Of a stretch of 6,630 nt of DNA, positions 1 to 6,142 are shown one piece after another (the first letter of the stretch is position 1; each line of letters opens with the position of its first letter). This DNA comes from Gemmatimonadales bacterium (lineage in GTDB: Bacteria; Gemmatimonadota; Gemmatimonadetes; Palauibacterales; Palauibacteraceae): the NCBI GenBank assembly GCA_030636765.1, contig DAOVWI010000120.1, forward strand, positions 1 through 6,630, in the 5' to 3' direction. Below the pieces are notes generated by a model. It saw only the letters and a program-made list of their open reading frames with translations, ran no database searches and was not told where the DNA came from. Both the position numbers and the translations under genes were made by a program.

Positions 1-689
1 GACCGGAGATCTCGGTGTTCTTCATCACGGACGGTGAGCGGGCCGGCCCGCTGGTGTCGGCGCGGGACCCCAAGCGCCTGGAGGAGGGCGATCGCGGGCC
101 CAACACGGGCGGGATGGGCGCGTTCGCGCCGGTGCCGGAGATCGGACCCGACTTCGTGGAGGCAGTCCGGACCGGGATTGCGGAGCCGGTCGTCGCCGAG
201 CTCGCCGCCCGGGGAAGCCCTTACAGCGGCTTCCTCTACGTGGGACTCGTGCTCACGGAAGACGGCCCGCAGGTGCTGGAGTTCAACTGCAGGCTCGGCG
301 ATCCCGAGGCGCAGGCGGTGCTTCCGATCATGGGAGCCTCCCTCGTCGAGCCGATGTTGGCGGTGGCGGTCGGAGAAGGAGTGTCGGACTGGCAACCCGA
401 GGCGGCGAAGGGAGCGGCCCTCGTTACCGTCCTGGCAAGCGACGGCTATCCGGGTTCCTACCCGACCGGTCTCCCGATCGGCATCCCCGATGGCCTCGAA
501 TCGGGCGACCTGCGCGTGTACCACGCCGGCACGGCCATGCTGGACGGAGAGCTCGTGACCTCCGGGGGGCGGGTCCTGGGTGTGACGGGCGTCGGCCGAA
601 CGGCCGAGGAGGCCGCGGCCCGGAGCCGGCGGGGTGCGGAGCTCATCGAGTTCGACGGCAAGCGCTGGCGCCGGGACATCGGCGGGTGA
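1..689 (+). CDS. purD: Phosphoribosylamine--glycine ligase (GAR synthetase), C-terminal part, 5' end outside window
   Basis: PurD catalyses the ATP-dependent joining of 5-phosphoribosylamine and glycine to GAR, the second step of de novo purine synthesis, in the cytosol. The reading frame is open from base 3 and stops at TGA 687-689, leaving about 228 residues, roughly the second half of a usual ~420-430 aa enzyme. Visible family signatures are GPNTGGMGAF in the ATP-grasp domain and then FLYVGLVLTEDGPQVLEFNCRLGDPEAQ, shown here as FLYVGLVL and LEFNCRLGDPEAQ. The E and N of LEFN are the expected Mg/ATP ligands. The remaining ~120 residues form the C-terminal PurD domain. The internal GTG at 15 is not a start, because conserved PurD sequence (PEISVFFITDG) runs through it from the window edge. 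mutM begins 22 bp downstream on the same strand, so the two may be co-transcribed. Nothing suggests the gene is broken. Confidence 0.95.
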   Translation, partial: PEISVFFITDGERAGPLVSARDPKRLEEGDRGPNTGGMGAFAPVPEIGPDFVEAVRTGIAEPVVAELAARGSPYSGFLYVGLVLTEDGPQVLEFNCRLGDPEAQAVLPIMGASLVEPMLAVAVGEGVSDWQPEAAKGAALVTVLASDGYPGSYPTGLPIGIPDGLESGDLRVYHAGTAMLDGELVTSGGRVLGVTGVGRTAEEAAARSRRGAELIEFDGKRWRRDIGG

Positions 690-711
690 GGCCAGGAGCC
701 TTGTCGGGCTG

Positions 712-1539
712 ATGCCCGAGCTTCCCGAGGTGGAGGTCGTCCGGCGGCACCTCGACCGGGAGCTGTCGGGACGCACCATCCGAAGGGCCAGCTTCCGGCG
801 GCGCGACATCGTCCTCGGTCTCTCCTCCGGACGCGCGCTCGCCCGGAAGCTGGAAGGACGCCGCATCCTCTCTGTCGGCCGGCGCGGCAAGAACCTCCTC
901 TTCCGCATCGACCCGGATGCGGTCCTTCAGGCACAGCTCAGGATGACCGGCCGTTTCACACTCGGAGAGCGCCGGCCCGACCCGAAGCGGTATCGCCATA
1001 TCGTCGCCGAGCTGGAGCTGGACGACGGAAGGACCCTCTTTTACGACGACATGCGCCGACTGGGTGGATTCCGGTGGCTCGAGGCGGAGGCCTGGAGGGC
1101 GCTGGACCGGGCGTTGGGCCCGGAGCCCCTCGCCCGGGGCTTCACGGCCCGAAAGCTCGGAGAGATCCTGGAGACCTCCCGGGCCCCGATCAAGAACGCG
1201 CTTCTCGACCAGAAACGAGTCGCCGGACTCGGCAACATCTACACGAGCGAATCGCTTTTCCGCGCGAACATTCATCCCGCGCGCTCCGCGGACTCGCTCG
1301 AGCCCGCGGAGGTCGCGGCCCTACACCGAGCCGTACGGAAGGTGTTGCGAGAGGCCGTCGAGGCCGCCGGTACCACGTTTCGCGACTTCCGGGCGGTGAA
1401 CGGTCGTTCGGGGAGCTTCCAGCGGCGCCTGGCGGTTTACGCCCGCGAGGGAGAGCCGTGCCGCCGCTGCAAGCGCCCTGTCCAGCGAATCGTCCAGGCC
1501 GGCCGAAGCACGTTCTTCTGCGCAGCGTGCCAGGTTTAG
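712..1539 (+). CDS. mutM: Formamidopyrimidine-DNA glycosylase (Fpg/MutM)
   Basis: This base-excision repair enzyme removes 8-oxoguanine and formamidopyrimidines and nicks the abasic site by beta/delta-elimination. The start is fixed at ATG 712 because the catalytic N-terminus MPELPEVE must follow processing of Met1, leaving Pro2 as the nucleophile and Glu3 beside it. Longer upstream extension would abolish activity. AGGAG at 694-698 is a possible ribosome site, with a rather long 13-nt spacer. The protein is 275 aa, normal for the family. Visible residues are Lys60 (E. coli K56), Met78 in LRMTG, Arg115 in DMRRLG, Asn175 in GLGNIYTSESLF and GTTFRDF at 220-226. A C-terminal zinc finger, Cys250-X2-Cys253-X16-Cys270-X2-Cys273, has Arg266 in the hairpin loop. 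The usual RRFG is RRLG here, so the Phe wedge residue is Leu117. The E. coli HDH motif reads YRH (94-96). Zinc-finger and N-terminal features make Fpg far more likely than Nei. Confidence 0.96.
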   Translation: MPELPEVEVVRRHLDRELSGRTIRRASFRRRDIVLGLSSGRALARKLEGRRILSVGRRGKNLLFRIDPDAVLQAQLRMTGRFTLGERRPDPKRYRHIVAELELDDGRTLFYDDMRRLGGFRWLEAEAWRALDRALGPEPLARGFTARKLGEILETSRAPIKNALLDQKRVAGLGNIYTSESLFRANIHPARSADSLEPAEVAALHRAVRKVLREAVEAAGTTFRDFRAVNGRSGSFQRRLAVYAREGEPCRRCKRPVQRIVQAGRSTFFCAACQV

Positions 1540-1582
1540 AAGGTCGCTGAAGAACCCCGGCGGAAGGCCCGGAGCCTGCCGG

Positions 1583-1604
1583 CGTGCCGACCTGCTACGG
1601 CACG
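1583..1604. terminator. Perfect 7-bp inverted repeat between convergent mutM and phosphoesterase genes
   Basis: CGTGCCG (1583-1589) and CGGCACG (1598-1604) form a GC-rich stem with an 8-nt loop. The stem overlaps the TAG stop of the minus-strand phosphoesterase and lies 44 bp past the mutM stop. The position in a convergent spacer suits a bidirectional transcription-end hairpin. No T-run follows on either strand, so an intrinsic terminator is not proven. Confidence 0.3.
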
Positions 1605-2065
1605 AGATGGACGTGGCGAGCCATGGCTTCGCCGTCCACGATGTCCAAGATGGCGACCGTGACCGGCTTTCCCGGCCGCCGAGGCCCGGCGCTTCCCGGG
1701 TTGAGAACCAGCACTCCATCGATTCGCCGGTTGGACGGCAGGTGCGTGTGCCCGTGGACGATGACGCGGGCATGCGGAAACCGGCCTGGCAGTGCGGCGT
1801 AGTCGGCGAGCTGATGCCCGTGGAGCACCTCGATCCGCATGCCGCCGATGTCGATTCCCCGCACCTCGCCGGTAAGGTCGCGCACCGTGGCGCCATCCAT
1901 GTTCCCCCAAACGGCGATCACGGGAGCCAGCGCGGAGAGGTCGTCGAGGATCGAGGGGTCGCCCACGTCGCCTGCGTGCAGTATGTGCTGGACGCCCCGA
2001 AAGGCGTCGAACACCTCAGATCGCAGGAGGCCGTGCGTGTCGGCCACAACACCTATCCGGATCAC
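1595..2065 (-). CDS. YfcE/MJ0936-family metallophosphoesterase
   Basis: This is a small cytosolic calcineurin-like phosphoesterase of the YfcE/MJ0936 type. Family members hydrolyse phosphodiesters in vitro using two metal ions; the natural substrate is usually unknown. The metal-site motifs appear in order: Asp9 and His11 in VVADTHG, Asp33 in HAGDVGD, Asn55 and Asp57 in GNMD, His82 in LHGH, and His106 and His108 in HGHTH. Numbering is from GTG 2065. That start gives 156 aa, beginning right at the first beta strand as is typical, and has GGAG eight nucleotides upstream (+ strand 2074-2077). ATG 2095 and TTG 2116 are in-frame alternatives that would add 10 or 17 residues; neither has a visible ribosome site. 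The stop is TAG at 1597-1595. It runs convergently to mutM and divergently from the sigma-factor gene. GNMD replaces the more usual GNCD or GNND, but the ligands are kept. The family call is firm; the substrate is unknown. Confidence 0.9.
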   Translation of the reverse strand: MIRIGVVADTHGLLRSEVFDAFRGVQHILHAGDVGDPSILDDLSALAPVIAVWGNMDGATVRDLTGEVRGIDIGGMRIEVLHGHQLADYAALPGRFPHARVIVHGHTHLPSNRRIDGVLVLNPGSAGPRRPGKPVTVAILDIVDGEAMARHVHLVP

Positions 2066-2133
2066 GCTTGCCGCTCCGTCCGGAGCTTCCAACATGCTGT
2101 CGCGCGGTTCGATCAACGTCTACTGTTCCGTCG

Positions 2134-2160
2134 CCAAACTGCCCTCGCCAGCCGCACGTA
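2134..2160 (+). promoter_or_regulatory. Possible ECF-type (σW-like) promoter upstream of the sigma gene
   Basis: CCAAAC (2134-2139) is followed by exactly 17 nt and CGTA (2157-2160), ending 28 nt before the sigma GTG start. The known σW-type consensus is TGAAAC-N16/17-CGTA, so the -35 matches at 4 of 6 positions and the -10 fully. The same AAAC-N17-CGTA arrangement recurs before the anti-sigma gene, which is the main support. It would allow self-activation by the sigma factor. Single short motifs in GC-rich DNA can arise by chance. Confidence 0.4.
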
Positions 2161-2188
2161 GCCGGCCCCACTCGCAAGCACCTGGCCT

Positions 2189-2779
2189 GTGGACTACAAG
2201 GAGAAAACGGACCCGGAGCTCGTCGAGCTGTGCAAGCGAGGAAACGAGCGCGCGGCGGCAGAGTTGGTGCATCGGTTCGAGCGACCGGTGTTCTCGCTGA
2301 TCTATCGCATGGTTCGCGATCGTGAGCTCTCCGAGGATCTGGCCCAGGAAGCGTTCGTCCGGGCGTTCAACAACATCGGGCGATACGATCCGTCCTACAA
2401 GTTCTCATCGTGGCTCTTCAAGGTCGCATACAACCTGACGATCGACCACCTGAGAAAAAAGCGGCTGGATACCGTCTCCATTCACGGGTCGCCGACGGCC
2501 GTGACCAGCGAGATGCAGCAGGCCACGGCCATCACGCCGGTGGCGACGGGCGAGCTGCCGGATCAGGCGCTCGAGGCTCGCGAGATCGGATCGGAGATCG
2601 AGCTGGCGATCGGGGAGCTCCGTGAGGAATACCGGACCGCCATCATCCTGAGGCACGTGGACGGCCGTGCCTACGAGGAAATCTCACAGATCATGGACGT
2701 CCCGCTGGGAACCGTGAAGACGTACATCCATCGTGCACGGAAGGAGCTTCAGGTACACCTCCAGCATCTGCTGACTTAG
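2189..2779 (+). CDS. ECF-family RNA polymerase sigma factor (σ70 family, σW/RpoE-like)
   Basis: This is an extracytoplasmic-function sigma factor, which directs RNA polymerase to a dedicated promoter set when freed from its anti-sigma. The 196-aa protein has the two-domain layout. Region σ2 is at about 25-93, with the core-binding/DNA-melting stretch SEDLAQEAFVRAF (48-60) and KFSSWLFKVAYNLTIDHLRKKR (parts at 71-92). A Ser/Thr/Ala-rich linker follows at about 94-133. Region σ4 is at about 135-190, with LREEYRTAIILRHVDGRAYEEI and the helix-turn-helix VPLGTVKTYIHRARKEL (171-187). The NLTID-RKK stretch closely recalls Bacillus σW. GTG 2189 is the only reasonable start, since an in-frame TAG lies at 2159-2161; no good ribosome site precedes it. 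A likely anti-sigma gene follows after 85 bp. The family is certain. The exact ECF group is not, so no symbol is assigned. Confidence 0.95.
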   Translation: MDYKEKTDPELVELCKRGNERAAAELVHRFERPVFSLIYRMVRDRELSEDLAQEAFVRAFNNIGRYDPSYKFSSWLFKVAYNLTIDHLRKKRLDTVSIHGSPTAVTSEMQQATAITPVATGELPDQALEAREIGSEIELAIGELREEYRTAIILRHVDGRAYEEISQIMDVPLGTVKTYIHRARKELQVHLQHLLT

Positions 2780-2803
2780 GCGCCTTCGCCGGCATCGTGG
2801 TCG

Positions 2804-2830
2804 TGAAACCTCGAGCGGCAAGGCTGCGTA
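2804..2830 (+). promoter_or_regulatory. Probable ECF-type (σW-like) promoter upstream of the anti-sigma gene
   Basis: TGAAAC (2804-2809, continuing CCT), a 17-nt spacer and CGTA (2827-2830) match the well-known σW-type consensus TGAAAC-N16/17-CGTA at every listed base. The site lies in the 85-bp gap between the sigma and anti-sigma genes, 34 nt before the first anti-sigma ATG. It could drive the anti-sigma gene and the two exported-protein genes downstream. It pairs with the weaker site at 2134-2160, which has the same spacing. Recognition by the adjacent sigma factor is inferred from that protein's similarity to σW. Confidence 0.55.
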
Positions 2831-2864
2831 AGGAGAGGCGAGCGAAAGGACGTGGTTCAAGGGA

Positions 2865-3479
2865 ATGATGATGGACAGAGCCCAAAACCCTGACAGGCAC
2901 CTGACTCCGGACGAGGTGGAGCTCTTCACCCTCGGCCTTCCGGCCCGTCCGCAAAGCGCGGAAACGCATCTCGCAGCGTGCCTGGAGTGTCGCAGCGAGG
3001 TCGAATCGCTCCAGGCGCTCCACCGGGCTCTGTCGAGCCTCGAACACTTCGCACCCGCGCCGGCGTTCGCCGAGCGTGTGATGGCTCGGGTGACGCTACC
3101 GGTTCCATGGCGTGCCCGGGCATGGACCCTCGCGCGGGAGCGCTGGCTGCCTGTGGCGGCGGCTCTCGTCGCCGTCCTCGGGGCGACCAGCCTCACGGCT
3201 CTGTGGCTCGGCAACCAGCCGGAGCTCAGCGTGGGCGGCGTGCTGGAGCTCATGTCTCGGGAGGTTCGGGAGTTCGGGCTCCAGGTGGTGATGACCGCCG
3301 GCGGTCTGCTCTGGAACTCGGCCATCGTGCGATCGATGGCCGATGGCATCGTTAATATCGGACTGGAGGGAGCGATCCTCCTTCTGTCGGCCCTCAGCCT
3401 GGTCACCATCAGCGCCGCGGCAGCCATGGCACGACTCGTTCAGCCAACTCCGCTGCGGATAGGTCACACCGGCCAATGA
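2865..3479 (+). CDS. Membrane anti-sigma factor with zinc-type HX3CX2C motif
   Basis: This is a likely membrane-anchored anti-sigma factor for the adjacent ECF sigma. The N-terminal cytosolic part holds His35-X3-Cys39-X2-Cys42 (THLAACLEC), the zinc-associated anti-sigma (ZAS) signature, with His12 at a plausible fourth-ligand position. An amphipathic helix follows (about 43-62). A first membrane span lies at about 95-115, a ~50-residue segment at 116-165 is probably outside, and a second hydrophobic stretch covers about 166-190. Standard ZAS anti-sigmas have one span, so the second is unusual. The protein is 204 aa. Three ATGs stand in tandem at 2865, 2868 and 2871; AAGGGA at 2859-2864 is best spaced (6 nt) for the third, so the true N-terminus may be two residues shorter. 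No sequence match beyond the ZAS motif and gene order was available, so sigma binding is inferred. An ECF-type promoter lies just upstream. Confidence 0.82.
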   Translation: MMMDRAQNPDRHLTPDEVELFTLGLPARPQSAETHLAACLECRSEVESLQALHRALSSLEHFAPAPAFAERVMARVTLPVPWRARAWTLARERWLPVAAALVAVLGATSLTALWLGNQPELSVGGVLELMSREVREFGLQVVMTAGGLLWNSAIVRSMADGIVNIGLEGAILLLSALSLVTISAAAAMARLVQPTPLRIGHTGQ

Positions 3480-3505
3480 CGCCTACGCCGCGCCGGCGTA
3501 TGGCG
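3480..3505 (+). terminator. Strong GC hairpin directly after the anti-sigma stop codon
   Basis: Bases 3484-3490 (TACGCCG) pair with 3494-3500 (CGGCGTA) around a 3-nt loop. The stem extends by four more pairs (3480-3483 with 3502-3505) across a single bulged T at 3501. It begins one base after the TGA stop. No T-run follows, so it may instead be a partial terminator or an mRNA-stabilising element that sets different levels of anti-sigma and downstream products. The effect is inferred; the pairing is visible. Confidence 0.4.
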
Positions 3506-3543
3506 CCGCACCGAAACCGGGAAAGAACCCCCAGAGAAATCGG

Positions 3544-5148
3544 ATGAGGAAGAGAATGCACACGACGCGAACCGGAGTGTTCCTGCTGGCGGGGGTCGCC
3601 CTCGCCGGCACCGCCGCCCTGCTCTTGTCGCCGCTGGCCGCGCAGGAGGCCCAGGAGACCGCCGATGCGCGGGATGCGATCATCGTCTCCGTGTCGATGT
3701 CCGGTGACAGGGCCGCACTGACGCTCTCTCTTCCGGATGGCACCGAACGCAGCTTCCGGCTGGAGCGGGGCCAGCTCTTCATCGATGAGGTGATGCAGGC
3801 GGAGTACGAGCCTGACGGCGATCTGGAGAGCGCGTGGAGAGATCTGCTTCGCAGCCCGGCCGTTTTCTCACCCGAGGATCTGGCGGTAGCGCTCCGGGAA
3901 TGGAAGCCGCCGGCGGGGGCGGATGAAGTGGCTGCCGGGATGCTGGAGCGAGCGCTCCAGGGCGTTGGCGGCGGCGTGCCCGCGGCCAACCTCGGGAAGC
4001 AGATCGGCGAAGAAGAGGTGATGGTCGAAGGACCGAGCGGCGATGGCGTATCGATCGCCCCCGGTCTGCTTTCGGTCGGCGAGTTGAGCGGCCAGCTCGA
4101 GCGCCTCCACTCGTCGCTCGAGCGCCTCGGCGAGGACGCCGCATCGGCCGACAAGATGCTCGCCCTCGTCGTCCACGACTCCTATCACATTCCCCCGGAC
4201 CGTATCGTGAAGGGCAACCTCGCCCTGCTGGATGGAGAACTGAGTCTCGACGGCACGGTCACCGGCAATGTGCTCGTGCTCGACGGCACGCTCCATCTCA
4301 TGCCCAACGCCGTGATCGAGGGCAACATCCTTCAGGTCGGTGGCGACGTGGAGCAGCACGGCAGCCCCCGGATCGACGGGGAGCTTCTCTCCGTCGTGCC
4401 GCTCGATCCCGGCTCGATGGCGGCCGTCGCGGTGGCACCCGAGATCCGGAGTCGGATCGCCTCGCGCGCGGACATCATCAAGATCAAGCCGAATCGACCG
4501 GGCTTCTTCGGCCGGATCTACCGCAACTTCGAGCTCTCCATGGAGGGCCTCGGAACCGTGCTGGGCTGGTTCATCGGCCTCGGCGTCGCCGGCCTGGGCC
4601 TTGTCTACTTCGCACGACCCCGGCTCGAGGTCGTCGCGGACACCGCCCGGAACAACATCTCGCGCTCCTTCGGCCTCGGGCTCGCCGGAGAGGTGCTCTT
4701 CTTCCCGGTGTCTCTGATCCTCTGTGTGGCAGTGATCACCTGGCTGCTGATTCCGTTCTTCGCCCTGGCGGTCGTGGTGGCACTCGTGGGCGGCTACGTG
4801 GCGGTGGCCCATGCGACGGGCGAGATCCTGGCGGCCCGACGCTTCCGTAGCGAGCTGCTCGACCGGCTGCGCCGGTCCAACTCGTACTACTACGTACTGA
4901 GCGGGCTCGCGCTGCTCCTTGTGCCGTTCGCCCTGGGCGCGATCCTTCACCTGTTCGGCGGACCCCTCTCGTTCCTGAGGGGACTGACGTGGTTCGCCGC
5001 CTTTCTGCTGACCTGGCTGGCCGTCACGATCGGCCTGGGCGCCGTGATCCTCTCGCGCGGCGGAACGAGAACGGACTACGGGAACAGCTATTTCTCCGAC
5101 TTCATCCCGTACATGCGCGGGAAGCGCGCGAAGGAGGACGTCGCGTGA
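3544..5148 (+). CDS. Exported bactofilin-like beta-helix protein with C-terminal multi-span membrane domain
   Basis: The function is unknown; the architecture is clear. Of 534 residues, 1-33 form a signal peptide (basic MRKRMHTTR, hydrophobic core, likely cut after LAA before QEAQ). A small beta-rich segment follows at about 45-90, then a mostly helical region to about 205. Residues 220-285 carry three to four rungs of a bactofilin/polymer-forming type right-handed beta-helix (GNLALLDGEL, GNVLVLDGTL, GNILQVGGDV, DGELLSV). About five hydrophobic membrane spans follow (about 335-356, 383-400, 401-422, 449-470, 479-503), then a short charged tail. The rungs should therefore lie outside the cytoplasmic membrane, unlike classic cytosolic bactofilins. 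ATG 3544 is used. ATG 3556 has AGGA five bases upstream and is an equally good start that still leaves a signal peptide. The gene overlaps the next one by four bases. A role in envelope integrity or stress is inferred from the neighbouring sigma/anti-sigma pair. Confidence 0.8.
   Translation: MRKRMHTTRTGVFLLAGVALAGTAALLLSPLAAQEAQETADARDAIIVSVSMSGDRAALTLSLPDGTERSFRLERGQLFIDEVMQAEYEPDGDLESAWRDLLRSPAVFSPEDLAVALREWKPPAGADEVAAGMLERALQGVGGGVPAANLGKQIGEEEVMVEGPSGDGVSIAPGLLSVGELSGQLERLHSSLERLGEDAASADKMLALVVHDSYHIPPDRIVKGNLALLDGELSLDGTVTGNVLVLDGTLHLMPNAVIEGNILQVGGDVEQHGSPRIDGELLSVVPLDPGSMAAVAVAPEIRSRIASRADIIKIKPNRPGFFGRIYRNFELSMEGLGTVLGWFIGLGVAGLGLVYFARPRLEVVADTARNNISRSFGLGLAGEVLFFPVSLILCVAVITWLLIPFFALAVVVALVGGYVAVAHATGEILAARRFRSELLDRLRRSNSYYYVLSGLALLLVPFALGAILHLFGGPLSFLRGLTWFAAFLLTWLAVTIGLGAVILSRGGTRTDYGNSYFSDFIPYMRGKRAKEDVA
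5131..5137 (+). promoter_or_regulatory. Strong ribosome binding site that fixes the toast-rack gene start
   Basis: AAGGAGG, a near-perfect Shine-Dalgarno sequence, ends seven bases before GTG 5145. It lies inside the 3' end of the upstream coding region. It shows that the real start is this GTG overlapping the preceding TGA (GTGA), rather than in-frame starts further upstream such as 4989. Confidence 0.85.
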
Positions 5149-6122
5149 ACCGGGCATGGACCCTGGTCCTTGGCCGCTCCACGGGCCCCAGTTGGCTGCT
5201 CGCCGGCCTGCTTCTCGCCCCTCTCCTGGCGGTGCACGCGGCAACTCTCCAGGCACAGGAGTGGTCGGAGTTCCGCTCCGCTCGGCAGTCACATTCGATC
5301 ACCGAATCGTTCGCTCTGGAGATCGTGTACGGCGCGGGTGTCCTCGAGATCGAACCCGATGCGGGAGAGCTCCTGTACGACGTCCGAATGACGTATGACT
5401 CCCGGAAGTTCAAGCCGGTGCGCAGGTGGGATCTGACAGAGGGAAGAGCCCGGTTGAAGGTGGGTCTAACGACGGCGGGCGATGGAGGCGATTGGATCGA
5501 GGCGCTGTCATCCGGAGACGTCGACGACGGCGACTTCGATCCCGAGCTGTCCTTCGACCTCGACGACCTGCGGGAGCTGGACGAGTCGAGCGGCACTCTG
5601 CACCTGAGGTTGGGACAGCGGCTTCCCACCGACCTCAAGCTCACGATCGGCGCCGCCAAGAGCGAGATCGAGCTGGGGGGCGTGGTGCTCTCCCGGTTCC
5701 AGATAACCACCGGGGCGAGCGATACCGAGCTTTCGTTTTCCGCTCCAAACCCCGTCCGGATGGCCGAGCTCGTGATCCGCGTCGGAGCCGCGGAGATCCG
5801 AACCAAAGGGCTGGGGAACGCCCGCTTCGAGCATTTCGAGCTCAAGAGCGGCGTGGGCGACGTGGTGTTGGACTTCACCGGCGCCTGGGACGGGAACGCG
5901 ACCGGAGTGATCCGCATGGGGATCGGCTCGCTCAAGCTTCGCCTGCCGGCAGATCTCGGTGTGTGGATCAAGAAGAGCACCTTCCTGACGTCCTTCAACG
6001 CGCCGGGCTTCCGTAAAGTCGACGACGGCTACCGCTCTCCCAACTGGGCGGGCGCGGAGCATCACCTCGAGCTCCAGCTCGACACGGCTCTCGGGGCCAT
6101 CGACGTGGAGCTGGTTCCCTAG
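5145..6122 (+). CDS. Exported toast-rack / LiaF C-terminal-like (DUF2154-type) protein
   Basis: This 325-aa protein probably acts outside the cytoplasmic membrane. Residues 1-37 look like a signal peptide (hydrophobic LLAGLLLAPLLAVHAA, likely cut after LQA before QEW), with no lipobox Cys. Residues about 57-95 resemble the N-terminal toast-rack strand set (GAGVLEIEP, LLYDVRMTYDSRKFKP). An acidic, Asp-rich stretch at about 112-147 is an insertion-like linker. Residues about 150-325 show repeated short strands of the toast-rack fold (LPTDLKLTIGAAKSEIELG, FQITTGASDTELSF, LVIRVGAAEIRTKGLG, FELKSGVGDVVLDFTG, IRMGIGSLKLRLP). This fold also forms the C-terminal domain of LiaF, a negative regulator in cell-envelope stress signalling. 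That kinship plus the upstream sigma block suggests an envelope-stress role, not proven. Overlap and the Shine-Dalgarno site indicate translational coupling to the bactofilin-like gene. The gene stops at TAG 6120-6122. Confidence 0.82.
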   Translation: MNRAWTLVLGRSTGPSWLLAGLLLAPLLAVHAATLQAQEWSEFRSARQSHSITESFALEIVYGAGVLEIEPDAGELLYDVRMTYDSRKFKPVRRWDLTEGRARLKVGLTTAGDGGDWIEALSSGDVDDGDFDPELSFDLDDLRELDESSGTLHLRLGQRLPTDLKLTIGAAKSEIELGGVVLSRFQITTGASDTELSFSAPNPVRMAELVIRVGAAEIRTKGLGNARFEHFELKSGVGDVVLDFTGAWDGNATGVIRMGIGSLKLRLPADLGVWIKKSTFLTSFNAPGFRKVDDGYRSPNWAGAEHHLELQLDTALGAIDVELVP

Positions 6123-6142
6123 CACACTGGCGAATGACGACG

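Noticed and set aside
634..711. Upstream extension of mutM
   Set aside because: Fpg needs Pro next to the initiator Met as its nucleophile, so MPELPEVE must be the N-terminus.
643..1275. Minus-strand open frame opposite mutM
   Set aside because: The plus strand encodes an intact Fpg with catalytic and zinc-finger residues; the antisense translation shows nothing recognisable.
2852..2893. 13-codon open frame (GTG start) after the AAGGAGAGG stretch at 2830-2838, as a possible leader peptide
   Set aside because: The Shine-Dalgarno-like stretch is about 16 nt from the GTG and partly overlaps the promoter -10, and the peptide has no regulatory-type composition.
4989..5144. Upstream extension of the toast-rack gene to an in-frame GTG at 4989
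   Set aside because: It would overlap 160 bp of the preceding gene and bury the signal peptide; AAGGAGG and GTG 5145 give a much better start.
3868..5292. Long minus-strand open frame (474 codons) opposite the bactofilin-like gene
   Set aside because: Its translation is low-complexity, rich in Arg/Glu/Gly/His, with no recognisable domain. It mirrors a well-supported plus-strand gene and is a GC-driven antisense shadow.
5102..5998. Minus-strand open frame (298 codons) opposite the toast-rack gene
   Set aside because: It is a Ser/Arg/Pro-rich translation without motifs, and the plus strand has a signal peptide, family pattern and strong ribosome site.
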